DNA of 64,000 nucleotides from Burkholderiales bacterium JOSHI_001 (GTDB lineage Bacteria > Pseudomonadota > Gammaproteobacteria > Burkholderiales > Burkholderiaceae_C): assembly GCA_000244995.1 (NCBI GenBank), contig CM001438.1:4382096-4446095 (forward strand). Direction: 5' to 3'. Position numbers and translations under genes: made by a program. This document shows, piece by piece, positions 9,101-21,782 of this stretch; within the stretch, counting starts at the first letter, position 1, and the number at the start of each line of letters is the position of its first letter. The notes beneath the pieces are model-generated. The model worked only from the letters and a program-made list of their open reading frames with translations, had not been told where the DNA came from and made no database searches.

Positions 9101-11119
9101 CGCGCACGCCATGCCCCGGCACTGCCGGCCGGGGCATTGCGGACTCCAAAGCATGCTGCCAGCCGCCCGACCCAGGCGCGGGCAGCCCTGGCCCGACACA
9201 CCGCAAGCCCCTCGGCCTGTGCCTTTTCGCCTGACAGCCAGTTCATCGTCTCCGCCTCCGACGACCATTCCCTGCGCCTCTGGAACGCCGCAACCGGTGA
9301 GTGCCTGCGCACCTTCAGCGGTCACTCTGGCACCGTGTCCTCCTGCGACTTCTCTCCGGACGGCCAGGTCATCGTCTCCGCCTCCGGCGACCAATCCCTG
9401 CGCCTCTGGAACGCCACCACCGGTGAATGCCTGCACACCCTCAGCGCGCACTCCTCCAGAGTCACCTCCTGCGCCTTCTCCCTAGACGGCCAGTTCATCG
9501 TCTCCTCCCACGACCAATCCCTGCGCCTCTGGAACGCCGCAACCGGTGAATGCCTGCGCACCCTCAGCGGTCACTTCAGCTACGTCACCTCCTGCGCCTT
9601 TTCTCCAGACAGCCAGTTCATCGTCTCCGCCTCTTGGGACAACTCCCTGCGCCTCTGGAACGCCGCTACCGGTGAATGCCTGCGCACCCTCAGCGGTCAC
9701 TCCCAAACCGTCACCTCCTGCGCCTTTTCTCCAGACGGCCAGTTCATCGTCTCCGCCTCCCAAGACAACTCTCTGCGCCTCTGGAACGCCGCAACCGGTG
9801 AATGCCTGCGAACCCTCAGCGGTCACTCCAGTTCCGTCACCTCCTGCGCCTTCTCTCAAGACGGCCGGTTCATCGTCTCCGCCTCCAGGGACAACTCCCT
9901 GCGCCTGTGGAACGCCGCAACCGGTGAATGCCTGCGCACCCTCAGCGGTCACTCCGAAACCGTCACCTCCTGCGCCTTCTCCCTAGACGGCCAGTTCATC
10001 GTCTCCGCCTCCAACGACAACTCCCTGCGCCTGTGGAGCGCCGCAACCGGTGAATGCCTGCGCACCCTCAGCGGTCACTCCAGCTACGTCACCTCCTGCG
10101 CCTTCTCTCCAGACGGCCAGTTCATCGTCTCCTCACACGACCAATCCCTGCGCCTTTGGAACGCTGCAACCGGTGAATGCCTGCGCACCCTCAGCGGTCA
10201 CTCCAGCTACGTCACCTCCTGCGCCTTCTCTCCAGACAGCCAGTTCATCGTCTCCGCCTCCCAAGACAACTCTCTGCGCCTCTGGAACGCCGCAACCGGT
10301 GAATGCCTGCGAACCCTCAGCGGTCACTCCAGTTCCGTCACCTCCTGCGCCTTCTCTCCAGACGGCCGGTTCATCGTCTCCGCCTCCATCGACAACTCCC
10401 TGTGCCTGTGGAACGCCGCAACCGGTGAATGCCTGCGCACCCTCAGCGGTCAGTCCCACTCCTTCGCCTCCTGCGCCATCTCTCCAGACAGCCAGTTCAT
10501 CGTCTCCGCCTCCTGGGACAACTGCCTTCACCTCTGGAACGCAGCCACCGGTGAATGCCTCCGCACCCTCAGCGGCCACTCCCGCTCCGTCACCTCCTGC
10601 GCCATCTCTCCAGACGGCCAGTTCATCGTCTCCGCATCCGACGACAGCTCCCTGCGCCTCTGGAACGCAGCCACCGGTGAATGCCTGCGCATCCTCAGCG
10701 GCCACTCCGAAACCGTTACCTCCTGCGCCTTCTCTCCAGGCGGCCAGTTCATCGTCTCTACCTCCTGGGACAACTCCCTACGCCTCTGGAACGCCGCAAC
10801 CGGTGAATGCCTCCGCACCCTCGTCGGTCACTCCCGTTCCGTCACCTCCTGCGCCGTCTCTCCAGACGGCCAGTTCATCGTCTCCGCCTCCGACGACAGC
10901 TCCCTGCGCATCTGGAACGCAGCCACCGGTGATTGCCTGCGCAGCAGCCTGCACCTGAGCGGCGGACACGCCACGGTGGACCTGCTGCAAAACCGGGTGC
11001 TTGAAGCCAGCGGCGACGCCTGGCGCCTGCTGGGTTGGGAGGGGCAGGACGACGCCGGGCGCCCGGTGCGCTGGCCGCTGGAATGGTTCGGGCCTGTGCC
11101 GGAGCCGGCAGGTGCGTAA
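6152..11119 (+). CDS. NLR-like STAND NTPase: PNP effector - NACHT - pentapeptide repeats - WD40 (putative anti-phage protein)
   Basis: 1655 residues; ATG at 6152 chosen because GGAGGG precedes it (the frame is open to 5834 but antisense to the antitoxin). Domains by eye: 1-95, small helical region like effector-associated/death-like domains. 130-385, nucleoside-phosphorylase fold with glycine-rich GVAFGV, VGGEMEGGGVF (315-324, MTAN-type catalytic Glu region) and ISDWAD (Asp344). 460-810, NACHT ATPase with P-loop GEYGMGKT (Lys476), Walker B IFDGLDE (556-561), sensor SCRTQ (Arg595) and the family's RFAHSSLQEFFLA segment. 884-978, pentapeptide repeats. 1014-1599, fourteen WD40 repeats. The layout is sensor (WD40), switch (NACHT), effector (PNP). 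PNP-fold effectors that split ATP are known from the Detocs defence system, and PNP-NACHT fusions from fungi. By analogy this protein may deplete nucleotides on phage sensing; no activity is proven here. Neighbours are a toxin-antitoxin pair and housekeeping operons. Confidence 0.9.
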   Translation: MADVELTGPEAQALLAEMKNQLSPVDLALLQHLCELLPDHAPQVSVGQAIQVLYPGREHGAAIDALGKLVKRLATAAQESGVNLALATQGAKKLGTARTLSFQGTPATPQARMPALERHASHLVPLRGVPDQRVLLVLTVNSNETQAVFDVFCGPGTAPLVVERRQRTYHELGRHGGFRVLHTTCEMGSGTPGGAQATITRAIGDWQPEAVLAVGVAFGVNLGKQAEADVLVSQHLLPYEAQRVNKNGSITARGGKVPASTAWLNRVRSVHNTRQRHASDDWPVLHIGTLLSGEKLVDNLDYRKSLTQMADKVVGGEMEGGGVFTATESAETKVHWLVIKAISDWADGSKAATAPEQELVKDALQRRAATQAARVAKAAIDLAMPPALSDEPCHIDHPHDMPPERAFAALAASRDRLVPPRGVPTSLHKGPLAEEARPTPAAKSEGVDALVHVQSWLDDPHAPPVFALLGEYGMGKTLLCQQLAQQLNGAPPGQAGARRAFYFDLRDLVNLRDRVPTLDEVVAECIRVGYAKGGRPSALTPQRVHQAFDAGALVIFDGLDEALVHMDASQGQAFTRGLLQLAGPQARGRLLLSCRTQYFRTLREQNTHFTAEDRSDKTADSFAALCLLPFEEDQIRSYLQRSVPGTDINQLMVLISSVHNLPEMAQRPYTLSLIAPLLPRIEQRIAAGEPVQGVTLYRDMVLSWLERDATKHHLKPEHKLQLARDLAAELWRRGQRHMDVQALEAWFLQWLGANPLLERRYHGLSMDKLEEDLRNSTFLSRQDGSDDNQGLFRFAHSSLQEFFLASYLFDAAHGQRPLDWALPVPSEETLDFLGQMFMEGTKGASALGQLADWRVPYRPQTSELLLAYALQAQRHGAPLPLLSGMDLHDANLQDWQVGADDLPTLDLAGARLDRANLRDSRFENVSLAGAGFMAADLRGAVLVRCQLQRANFRSALATGAGLHECELQGADFTGADGRGLLCSRARHAPALPAGALRTPKHAASRPTQARAALARHTASPSACAFSPDSQFIVSASDDHSLRLWNAATGECLRTFSGHSGTVSSCDFSPDGQVIVSASGDQSLRLWNATTGECLHTLSAHSSRVTSCAFSLDGQFIVSSHDQSLRLWNAATGECLRTLSGHFSYVTSCAFSPDSQFIVSASWDNSLRLWNAATGECLRTLSGHSQTVTSCAFSPDGQFIVSASQDNSLRLWNAATGECLRTLSGHSSSVTSCAFSQDGRFIVSASRDNSLRLWNAATGECLRTLSGHSETVTSCAFSLDGQFIVSASNDNSLRLWSAATGECLRTLSGHSSYVTSCAFSPDGQFIVSSHDQSLRLWNAATGECLRTLSGHSSYVTSCAFSPDSQFIVSASQDNSLRLWNAATGECLRTLSGHSSSVTSCAFSPDGRFIVSASIDNSLCLWNAATGECLRTLSGQSHSFASCAISPDSQFIVSASWDNCLHLWNAATGECLRTLSGHSRSVTSCAISPDGQFIVSASDDSSLRLWNAATGECLRILSGHSETVTSCAFSPGGQFIVSTSWDNSLRLWNAATGECLRTLVGHSRSVTSCAVSPDGQFIVSASDDSSLRIWNAATGDCLRSSLHLSGGHATVDLLQNRVLEASGDAWRLLGWEGQDDAGRPVRWPLEWFGPVPEPAGA
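8801..9085 (+). repeat. Pentapeptide-repeat segment inside the NLR-like gene
   Basis: Residues about 884-978 show the A(D/N)LXX rhythm: MDLHDANLQD, LDLAGARLDRANLRD, AGFMAADLRGAVL, LQRANFRSA, ELQGADFTGADG. This usually folds as a right-handed quadrilateral beta-helix. Here it links the NACHT module to the WD40 propellers, and may be a rigid spacer or part of the sensor. Confidence 0.8.
9191..10948 (+). repeat. Fourteen 126-bp tandem repeats encoding WD40 blades
   Basis: Repeats of 42 codons (41 in the 3rd and 8th, which read SSHDQ instead of SASxDx). Consensus SGHSxxVTSCAFSPDGQFI then VSASxDNSLRLWNAATGECLRTL. The units are near-identical in DNA, so recombination between them is likely. Fourteen blades make two seven-bladed propellers. 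Variation is concentrated at the two residues after SGHS (GT, SR, SY, QT, SS, ET, HS, RS) and the residue after SAS (D, G, W, Q, R, N, I). Serine codons here are mostly TCC/TCT, whereas the rest of the gene favours AGC. Confidence 0.93.
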
Positions 11120-11216
11120 TGCGGGACGTCGGCAAAAGGATGGGGCGGCTGGGGGTTCTTGTGGCGCCCAGTTCGCGATGCAGGGCCCCCAGGCCGCGGC
11201 GTGCCACCGCACCCCA

Positions 11217-11277
11217 CGGCCGGGCCTGCAGGCCCGGCCGCTTCGTCAGGCGACAGGGTCCACGCAGGTGGACCCTG
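11217..11277. terminator. Two strong hairpins between the convergent NLR-like and VOC genes
   Basis: First: CGGCCGGGCC (11217-11226), loop TGCA, GGCCCGGCCG (11231-11240). Second: CAGGGTCCAC (11254-11263), loop GCAG, GTGGACCCTG (11268-11277). Both are perfect 10-bp stems with 4-base loops and no T tract. They lie in the 168-base gap between converging genes and may act as bidirectional transcript-end structures. The rest of the gap shows nothing. Confidence 0.5.
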
Positions 11278-11287
11278 ACGTCCTGAC

Positions 11288-11755
11288 TCAGCCCAGCGCC
11301 TTCACCACCTCCGGCGGCGCCTGCACCAGTTCGATCAGCACCCCTTCCCCACCCAGCGGGAATTCTTCGTTGCCCTTGGGGTGGATGAAGCAGATGTCGT
11401 AACCCGCCGCACCCTGGCGGATGCCGCCGGGGGCGAAGCGCACGCCGTTGGCCGTCATCCATTCAACCGCCTTGGGCAGGTCGTCCACCCACAGGCCCAC
11501 GTGGTTCAGCGGGGTGGTGTGCACCGCCGGCTTCTTGTCGGGGTCCAGGGGCTGCATCAGGTCCACTTCCACCGCGGTGGGGCCGCTGCCCAGTGCGCAG
11601 ATGTCCTCGTCAACGTTCTCGCGTTCGCTGACGAAGGTGGATTTCACCGTCAGGCCCAGCATGTCCACCCACAGGCTTTTCAGCTTGTCCTTGCTGGGGC
11701 CACCGATGGCGATTTGCTGGATGCCCAGGATCTTGAAAGGCTTGTTGCTGCTCAT
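11288..11755 (-). CDS. VOC (glyoxalase-fold) protein, probable methylmalonyl-CoA epimerase
   Basis: 155 residues from the ATG at 11755; the upstream in-frame extension reads into pccA and is dropped. Two VOC modules are seen: GIQQIAIGG...DMLGLTV and [18 protein letters not shown], ending VLIELVQAP. It starts 7 bases after pccA and clusters with pccB, meaB and mcm, which fits epimerisation of (S)- to (R)-methylmalonyl-CoA. The metal ligands of known epimerases are His, Gln, His, Glu. Here I align Gln14, Glu63, His85 and Glu142, so the first His is replaced by Gln. Function is inferred from context; it could be another lyase or dioxygenase of the fold. Confidence 0.7.
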   Translation of the reverse strand: MSSNKPFKILGIQQIAIGGPSKDKLKSLWVDMLGLTVKSTFVSERENVDEDICALGSGPTAVEVDLMQPLDPDKKPAVHTTPLNHVGLWVDDLPKAVEWMTANGVRFAPGGIRQGAAGYDICFIHPKGNEEFPLGGEGVLIELVQAPPEVVKALG

Positions 11756-11762
11756 GGCCGGC

Positions 11763-13796
11763 TCACTGGAAGCTGAGGATGGGCTGGTCCACCGCAAGGC
11801 TTTCACCCTTGGCGGCCAGCACTTCGGACACGGTGCCGTCCTGCGCGGCGGTGAGCACGTTTTCCATCTTCATGGCCTCGATCACCGCCAGGCGTTCGCC
11901 GGCACTCACCTTCTGCCCCGGCTTCACCGCCACGTCCACCAGCAGGCCCGGCATGGGCGACAGCAGGAACTTGCTCATGTCCAGCGGCGCCTTGAAGGGC
12001 ATCACCCGCAGCAGGTCGGCCGCGCGCTGGCGCAGCACCTGCACGTCGATGGCCAGGCCGTTGTGGGCCACCGTCAGCCACAGGCCATGGCGTTCGATCT
12101 GCGCCGTGAAGGCGCGCCCGTTGCAAGTTCCGCTGGCACGGATGCCGCCGAAGGTCCATTCGCCGAAGAGTTCGTAGCTGCGCTCGCCCACGGAGATGCG
12201 GATGCCGCCATTGCCGATCAGCTGTGCATGCACCGGCTTGTAGACGTGTTGCCCGGCTTCGCCCTTGACCACGGCCACGTAGTCCTTGGCGATCTGCACG
12301 CCATGGCCGGGCAACTGCCCGCTGATGCCCGCCGCACGCCCCAGGTAGCGGCGGTTCACGGCCACCGCCATGGCCACCAGGAAGTCGGGGTCGTCGTGGG
12401 GCACGTCTTCAGCGCGGAAGCCCTTGGGGTAGTTCTCGGCGATGAAGCCGGTGTTGAAGTCGCCCGAGACGAACTTGGGGTGGGCCAGCAGCGCTGCCTG
12501 GAAAGGAATGTTGCTGGACACGCCACGAATGACAAACGCGTTCAGCGCCTCGCGCATGCGGGCGATGGCGTCGTTGCGGTTCGCCCCGTGCACGATGAGC
12601 TTGGCGATCATCGAGTCGTAGTACATCGGGATTTCGCCGCCCTCTTCCACCCCGGTGTCCACCCGCACGCCACCGCCCACCGGCACGGCCTGGGCCGATT
12701 CCATGGTCTGGTTGGGCGGCAGGTAACGCACCAGGCGGCCGGTGGAAGGCAGGAAACCGCGGAAGGGGTCCTCCGCGTTGATGCGGCATTCCATGGCCCA
12801 GCCATTGCGCTTCACCTCGGCCTGGGTGATGGACAGCTTCTCGCCCGCGGCCACGCGGATCATCTGCTCCACCAGGTCCAGCCCGGTGATGCACTCGGTG
12901 ACCGGGTGCTCCACCTGCAGCCGGGTGTTCATTTCCAGGAAGTAGAAGCTCTGGTCCTTGCCGACCACGAACTCCACCGTGCCCGCGCTCTGGTACTGCA
13001 CGGCCTTGGCCAGCGCCACGGCCTGCTCGCCCATGGCCTTGCGGGTCTTGTCGCTGATGAAGGGCGACGGCGCCTCTTCGATCACCTTTTGGTGGCGGCG
13101 CTGGATCGAGCATTCGCGCTCGTTCAGGTAGACCACGTTGCCATGCGCGTCGCCCAGCACCTGGATTTCAATGTGGCGCGGCTGCTCGACGAACTTTTCG
13201 ATGAACACGCGGTCGTCGCCGAAGCTGTTGCGGGCTTCGTTGCGGCAGGCCGAGAAGCCCTCGAAGGCTTCCTTGTCGTTGAAGGCCACGCGCAGGCCCT
13301 TGCCGCCACCGCCGGCGCTGGCCTTGATCATCACCGGGTAGCCGATGTCCTTGGCAATTTCCACCGCCCGCTCGGGCGTTTCAATGGCCTCGTTCCAGCC
13401 CGGGATGGTGTTCACCTTGGCTTCCAGCGCCAGCTTCTTGGACGCGATCTTGTCGCCCATGGCCGCAATGCTGTAGTGCTTGGGGCCGATGAAGGTGATG
13501 CCTTCTTCCTCCAGGCGCTTGGCAAAGGCCTCGTTCTCGCTCAGGAAGCCGTAGCCCGGGTGCACGGCCTGCGCGCCGGTGCTCTTGCAGGCCGCAATGA
13601 TCTTGTCGGCCACCAGGTAGCTTTCGCGGCTGGGCGCCGGGCCGATGAACACGGCTTCGTCGGCCAGTTCCACGTGCCGCGCGTCGCGGTCGGCTTCGGA
13701 ATACACCGCGACCGTGGCGATGCCCATCTTCTTGGCGGTCTTGATGACGCGGCAGGCGATTTCGCCGCGGTTCGCAATCAGGATCTTCTTGAACAT
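11763..13796 (-). CDS. pccA: Propionyl-CoA carboxylase alpha subunit (biotin carboxylase + biotin carrier)
   Basis: 677 residues from [18 protein letters not shown]. The N-terminal part is the biotin carboxylase (ATP-grasp loop [13 protein letters not shown], then [18 protein letters not shown] and [15 protein letters not shown]). A middle linker domain follows, and the C-terminal carrier has the biotinylation motif EAMKMEN with target Lys643. With PccB it carboxylates propionyl-CoA to (S)-methylmalonyl-CoA. It lies 23 bases after pccB in the same operon. The open frame upstream of 13796 overlaps pccB and has no family similarity. The acyl-CoA choice (propionyl rather than methylcrotonyl) follows from the meaB-mcm context. 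Confidence 0.94.
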   Translation of the reverse strand: MFKKILIANRGEIACRVIKTAKKMGIATVAVYSEADRDARHVELADEAVFIGPAPSRESYLVADKIIAACKSTGAQAVHPGYGFLSENEAFAKRLEEEGITFIGPKHYSIAAMGDKIASKKLALEAKVNTIPGWNEAIETPERAVEIAKDIGYPVMIKASAGGGGKGLRVAFNDKEAFEGFSACRNEARNSFGDDRVFIEKFVEQPRHIEIQVLGDAHGNVVYLNERECSIQRRHQKVIEEAPSPFISDKTRKAMGEQAVALAKAVQYQSAGTVEFVVGKDQSFYFLEMNTRLQVEHPVTECITGLDLVEQMIRVAAGEKLSITQAEVKRNGWAMECRINAEDPFRGFLPSTGRLVRYLPPNQTMESAQAVPVGGGVRVDTGVEEGGEIPMYYDSMIAKLIVHGANRNDAIARMREALNAFVIRGVSSNIPFQAALLAHPKFVSGDFNTGFIAENYPKGFRAEDVPHDDPDFLVAMAVAVNRRYLGRAAGISGQLPGHGVQIAKDYVAVVKGEAGQHVYKPVHAQLIGNGGIRISVGERSYELFGEWTFGGIRASGTCNGRAFTAQIERHGLWLTVAHNGLAIDVQVLRQRAADLLRVMPFKAPLDMSKFLLSPMPGLLVDVAVKPGQKVSAGERLAVIEAMKMENVLTAAQDGTVSEVLAAKGESLAVDQPILSFQ

Positions 13797-13819
13797 GATG
13801 TGGTGCTCCTGGCCCGCGG

Positions 13820-15352
<1,533 letters not shown>

Positions 15353-15391
15353 GGGGAGTTCTCCTCGGTCGCAAGTCAGGGATTCAGCGTT

Positions 15392-16399
15392 TCAGTGAAA
15401 CAGGTCCAGCAGGCGGCGCGCCGCCACGGAAGCCGCCACGCGGCCGGCCCGCACCTCGTCGGTCAATGCACCCAGCGCGGCGCGCACCGCCGGGTGGGCA
15501 CGGAAGCGTTGCTTCAGGCCCGCATCGATGCGTTCCCACATCCAGGCCTGGTCCTGGGCGTGGCGGCGCGCGGCGAAGCGGCCGTTGTCGGTTTGCAGTT
15601 GCTGGAAGCGCTGCACAGCGCCCCAGAACTCGGCCACACCGGTGCCCTTCAGCGCTGAGAGCTGCATCACCTGCGGGTGCCACAGTTTCTCGTCGTGCCA
15701 GGCGTGGTCGGGGTGGCCCTGCTGGCCGATCAGGCGCAGCGCGGACGTGATCTGCGCGCGCGCCCGCGTGGCTGCCGCTTCGTCGATGTCGGCCTTGTTG
15801 ATGACCACCAGGTCGGCCAGTTCCATCACGCCCTTCTTGATGGCCTGCAGGTCGTCGCCCGCGTTGGGCAGTTGCAGCAGCACGAACATGTCGGTCATGC
15901 CGGCCACCGCGGTTTCGCTCTGGCCCACGCCCACGGTTTCCACGATCACCACGTCGTGGCCGGCGGCTTCCAGCACCAGCAGGCTTTCGCGCGTCATCTC
16001 GGCCACGCCGCCCAGGGTGCCGCTGCTGGGGCTGGGGCGGATGTAGGCGCGTTCGTGCACCGACAGCTGCTCCATGCGCGTCTTGTCGCCCAGGATGCTG
16101 CCGCCGGACACGGTGGATGACGGGTCCACCGCCAGCACCGCCACGCGGTGGCCTGCGTTCACCAGGTGCAGGCCCAGGGCTTCGATGAAGGTGCTCTTGC
16201 CCACCCCGGGCACGCCGGAAATGCCCAGGCGCAGCGACCGGCCCGCGTGGGGCAGCAGCGCATTCAGCAGCGTGTCGGCGCGCAGGCGGTGGTCGGCGCG
16301 GGTGCTTTCCAGCAGCGTGATGGCCTTGGCCACGGCACGGCGCTGGCGCACCCCGTCGGGGGTGAGCACACCGTCCAGCAAGGCCTGGTCGGACAGCAT
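15392..16399 (-). CDS. meaB: MeaB/ArgK-type G-protein chaperone of methylmalonyl-CoA mutase
   Basis: 335 residues of the SIMIBI GTPase class: P-loop GVPGVGKST (62-70), [32 protein letters not shown] as switch II/Walker B, and the guanine-specificity motif NKAD. Family members protect and gate cobalamin loading of methylmalonyl-CoA mutase. It starts 37 bases after the mcm stop on the same strand, the usual arrangement. Confidence 0.95.
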   Translation of the reverse strand: MLSDQALLDGVLTPDGVRQRRAVAKAITLLESTRADHRLRADTLLNALLPHAGRSLRLGISGVPGVGKSTFIEALGLHLVNAGHRVAVLAVDPSSTVSGGSILGDKTRMEQLSVHERAYIRPSPSSGTLGGVAEMTRESLLVLEAAGHDVVIVETVGVGQSETAVAGMTDMFVLLQLPNAGDDLQAIKKGVMELADLVVINKADIDEAAATRARAQITSALRLIGQQGHPDHAWHDEKLWHPQVMQLSALKGTGVAEFWGAVQRFQQLQTDNGRFAARRHAQDQAWMWERIDAGLKQRFRAHPAVRAALGALTDEVRAGRVAASVAARRLLDLFH

Positions 16400-16436
16400 C
16401 GGCGGGCGTTTGGCTTGTTGGGGGACTGCGCCGCGT

Positions 16437-18596
<2,160 letters not shown>

Positions 18597-18714
18597 GGGT
18601 TTTCTCCTGGGTGCCTTCACACGGGGTTCACGCGGGACAGCGTCGGCGCCGCCCCTGAGGGCCGGGCTTTGATGCCGGACAACCCCGGGTCAGTCCGCTT
18701 GCGCAGCGCCCTGC

Positions 18715-18726
18715 ATTATGCATAAT
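18715..18726. promoter_or_regulatory. Palindrome ATTATGCATAAT in the mcm / gntR divergent region
   Basis: A perfect 12-bp palindrome in an otherwise GC-rich 196-base gap. On the plus strand CATAAT (18721-18726) can be a -10 with TTGCGC (18699-18704) 16 bases upstream, serving the GntR gene. The same sequence read on the minus strand also gives CATAAT. It is a candidate operator for the adjacent FCD-type GntR protein; this is inference. Confidence 0.45.
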
Positions 18727-18792
18727 TATGAATTCAAACCGGACACAAACCTGACAAACTCGCCCCGGAACGTCCCAGAAAACGCCATCACC

Positions 18793-19449
18793 ATGTCTGC
18801 CGTCCCCGACGCCCTGCCCCGCTCGCTGTCGCCCCGCGCGCTGTACCAGGACGTGGCCGAGCGCCTGCGCCAGCAGATCTTCGCCCGCGTGCTGGAACCC
18901 GGCAGCTGGATCGACGAGCAGAAGCTCGCGGCCGAATATGGCATCAGTCGCACGCCCATGCGCGAAGCGCTGAAGGTGCTGGCGGTGGAAGGTCTGGTCA
19001 CGATGAAGGTGCGGCGCGGCGCCTATGTCACCGAAATGAGCCGCGACGACGTGGCGCAGGTGTACCACCTGCTGGCGCTGCTGGAAAGTGACGCCGCCGG
19101 CGAGGTGGCCGCGCGCGCCACCGAAGCACACCTGGTCGAACTTCGCCAACTGCACGACAGGCTGGAAAAGCAGGTGCGCCAGCGCGACGCCTTCTTCGCC
19201 GCCAACGAGCAGTTCCACATGAAGCTGCTGGAACTGGCCGACAACCGCTGGCGCCAGCAGATCGTGGCCGACCTGCGCAAGGTGATGAAGCTGAACCGCC
19301 ACCACAGCCTGTTCAAGCAGGGGCGCCTGGCCGATTCGCTGGCGGAGCACCGCGCCCTGATGAAGGCGTTGGAATCCCACGATGCGGCAGCGGCCACCCG
19401 GCTGATGCGCGCGCATTTCGAAAGCGGGCTGGAAGCCGCAGCCCACTGA
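18793..19449 (+). CDS. GntR-family transcriptional regulator, FCD subfamily
   Basis: 218 residues from [12 protein letters not shown]; an ATG at 18718 is in frame but lies within the promoter palindrome. The N-terminal winged helix is clear ([21 protein letters not shown], then [23 protein letters not shown]). The C-terminal all-helical FCD domain has metal-binding type residues ([25 protein letters not shown]). Such proteins sense small carboxylates or acyl-CoA-derived metabolites. Divergent placement next to mcm suggests control of the propionyl-CoA operon. Confidence 0.88.
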   Translation: MSAVPDALPRSLSPRALYQDVAERLRQQIFARVLEPGSWIDEQKLAAEYGISRTPMREALKVLAVEGLVTMKVRRGAYVTEMSRDDVAQVYHLLALLESDAAGEVAARATEAHLVELRQLHDRLEKQVRQRDAFFAANEQFHMKLLELADNRWRQQIVADLRKVMKLNRHHSLFKQGRLADSLAEHRALMKALESHDAAAATRLMRAHFESGLEAAAH

Positions 19450-19564
19450 CAACCCGGCGACAAACCCAGGCGCTGCGGCTTCAGCTTCGGGTCAGATGCC
19501 CCGGCTACCGTCACGCCCGGCCAGCGCCACCCTTATCGTTTTTCCACGGAGTGAGGACCCCCAC

Positions 19565-20725
<1,161 letters not shown>

Positions 20726-20734
20726 GGAACCGAT

Positions 20735-21631
20735 ATGAGCATCCTGATCAACAAGGACACCAAGGTCATCACGCAGGGCATCACGGGCAAGACGGGTCAG
20801 TTCCACACCCGCATGTGCCGCGACTACGCCAACGGCAAGAACTGCTTCGTGGCGGGCGTGAACCCGAAGAAGGCCGGCGAAGACTTCGAAGGCATTCCCA
20901 TCTACGCCAGCGTGGCCGATGCGAAGCAGCAGACCGGCGCGACGGTCAGCGTGATCTACGTGCCGCCCGCCGGGGCGGCCGCAGCCATCTGGGAAGCGGT
21001 GCAGGCCGACCTGGACCTGGCGATCTGCATCACCGAAGGCATCCCGATCCGGGACATGCTGGAAGTCAGAAACAAGATGAAGGCCAAGGAAGCCGCGGGC
21101 GGCAAGCGCACGCTGCTGCTGGGGCCGAACTGCCCGGGCACGATCACGCCGGAAGAAATCAAGATCGGCATCATGCCGGGGCACATCCACCGCAAGGGCC
21201 GCATCGGGGTGGTGTCACGCTCGGGCACGCTGACCTATGAGGCGGTGGCGCAGCTGACCGAAATCGGGCTGGGCCAGTCCAGCGCGGTGGGCATCGGCGG
21301 CGACCCGATCAACGGGTTGAAGCACATCGACGTGATGAAGGCCTTCAACGAGGACCCGGACACCGACGCCGTCATCATGATCGGCGAGATCGGCGGGCCG
21401 GACGAGGCGGAAGCGGCGCGCTGGTGCAAGGCCAACATGAAAAAGCCCATCGTGGGCTTCATCGCCGGTGTGACGGCCCCGCCCGGAAAGCGCATGGGCC
21501 ATGCCGGGGCGCTGATCAGCGGCGGCGCGGACACCGCCGACGCCAAGCTGGCCATCATGGAAGAGTGCGGCTTCAAGGTCACCCGCAACCCCAGCGAGAT
21601 GGCCAAGCTGCTGAAGGCGCTGCTGAAGTAA
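20735..21631 (+). CDS. sucD: Succinate-CoA ligase alpha subunit
   Basis: 298 residues beginning [21 protein letters not shown], the CoA-binding Rossmann start. [14 protein letters not shown] and the phosphohistidine loop [14 protein letters not shown] (His256) are present. It follows sucC after 9 bases and is closed by a strong terminator, so sucCD is a two-gene unit. Confidence 0.98.
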   Translation: MSILINKDTKVITQGITGKTGQFHTRMCRDYANGKNCFVAGVNPKKAGEDFEGIPIYASVADAKQQTGATVSVIYVPPAGAAAAIWEAVQADLDLAICITEGIPIRDMLEVRNKMKAKEAAGGKRTLLLGPNCPGTITPEEIKIGIMPGHIHRKGRIGVVSRSGTLTYEAVAQLTEIGLGQSSAVGIGGDPINGLKHIDVMKAFNEDPDTDAVIMIGEIGGPDEAEAARWCKANMKKPIVGFIAGVTAPPGKRMGHAGALISGGADTADAKLAIMEECGFKVTRNPSEMAKLLKALLK

Positions 21632-21657
21632 GCCGTCAGGCCTCGCATTCCGACCCA

Positions 21658-21683
21658 GGGCGCCGGGCTTCCGGCGCCCTTTT
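21658..21683 (+). terminator. Rho-independent terminator after sucCD
   Basis: GGGCGCCGG (21658-21666), loop GCTT, CCGGCGCCC (21671-21679), then TTTT. Perfect 9-bp GC stem, 26 bases after the sucD stop. Confidence 0.9.
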
Positions 21684-21782
21684 CATTTCCGGAATCAAAG
21701 ACTGCTAAGGTAGCGTCAGCGTCGTGTAGCCCACCCGGCGTAAGGTGACGCATCGGCCCCCTATTTCTATTGGAGACACACC

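Noticed and set aside
9191-10948. Tandem direct repeats that could suggest a CRISPR array or satellite DNA
   Set aside because: The period is 126 bp, in frame throughout, and encodes WD40 blades; there are no unique spacers or cas genes.
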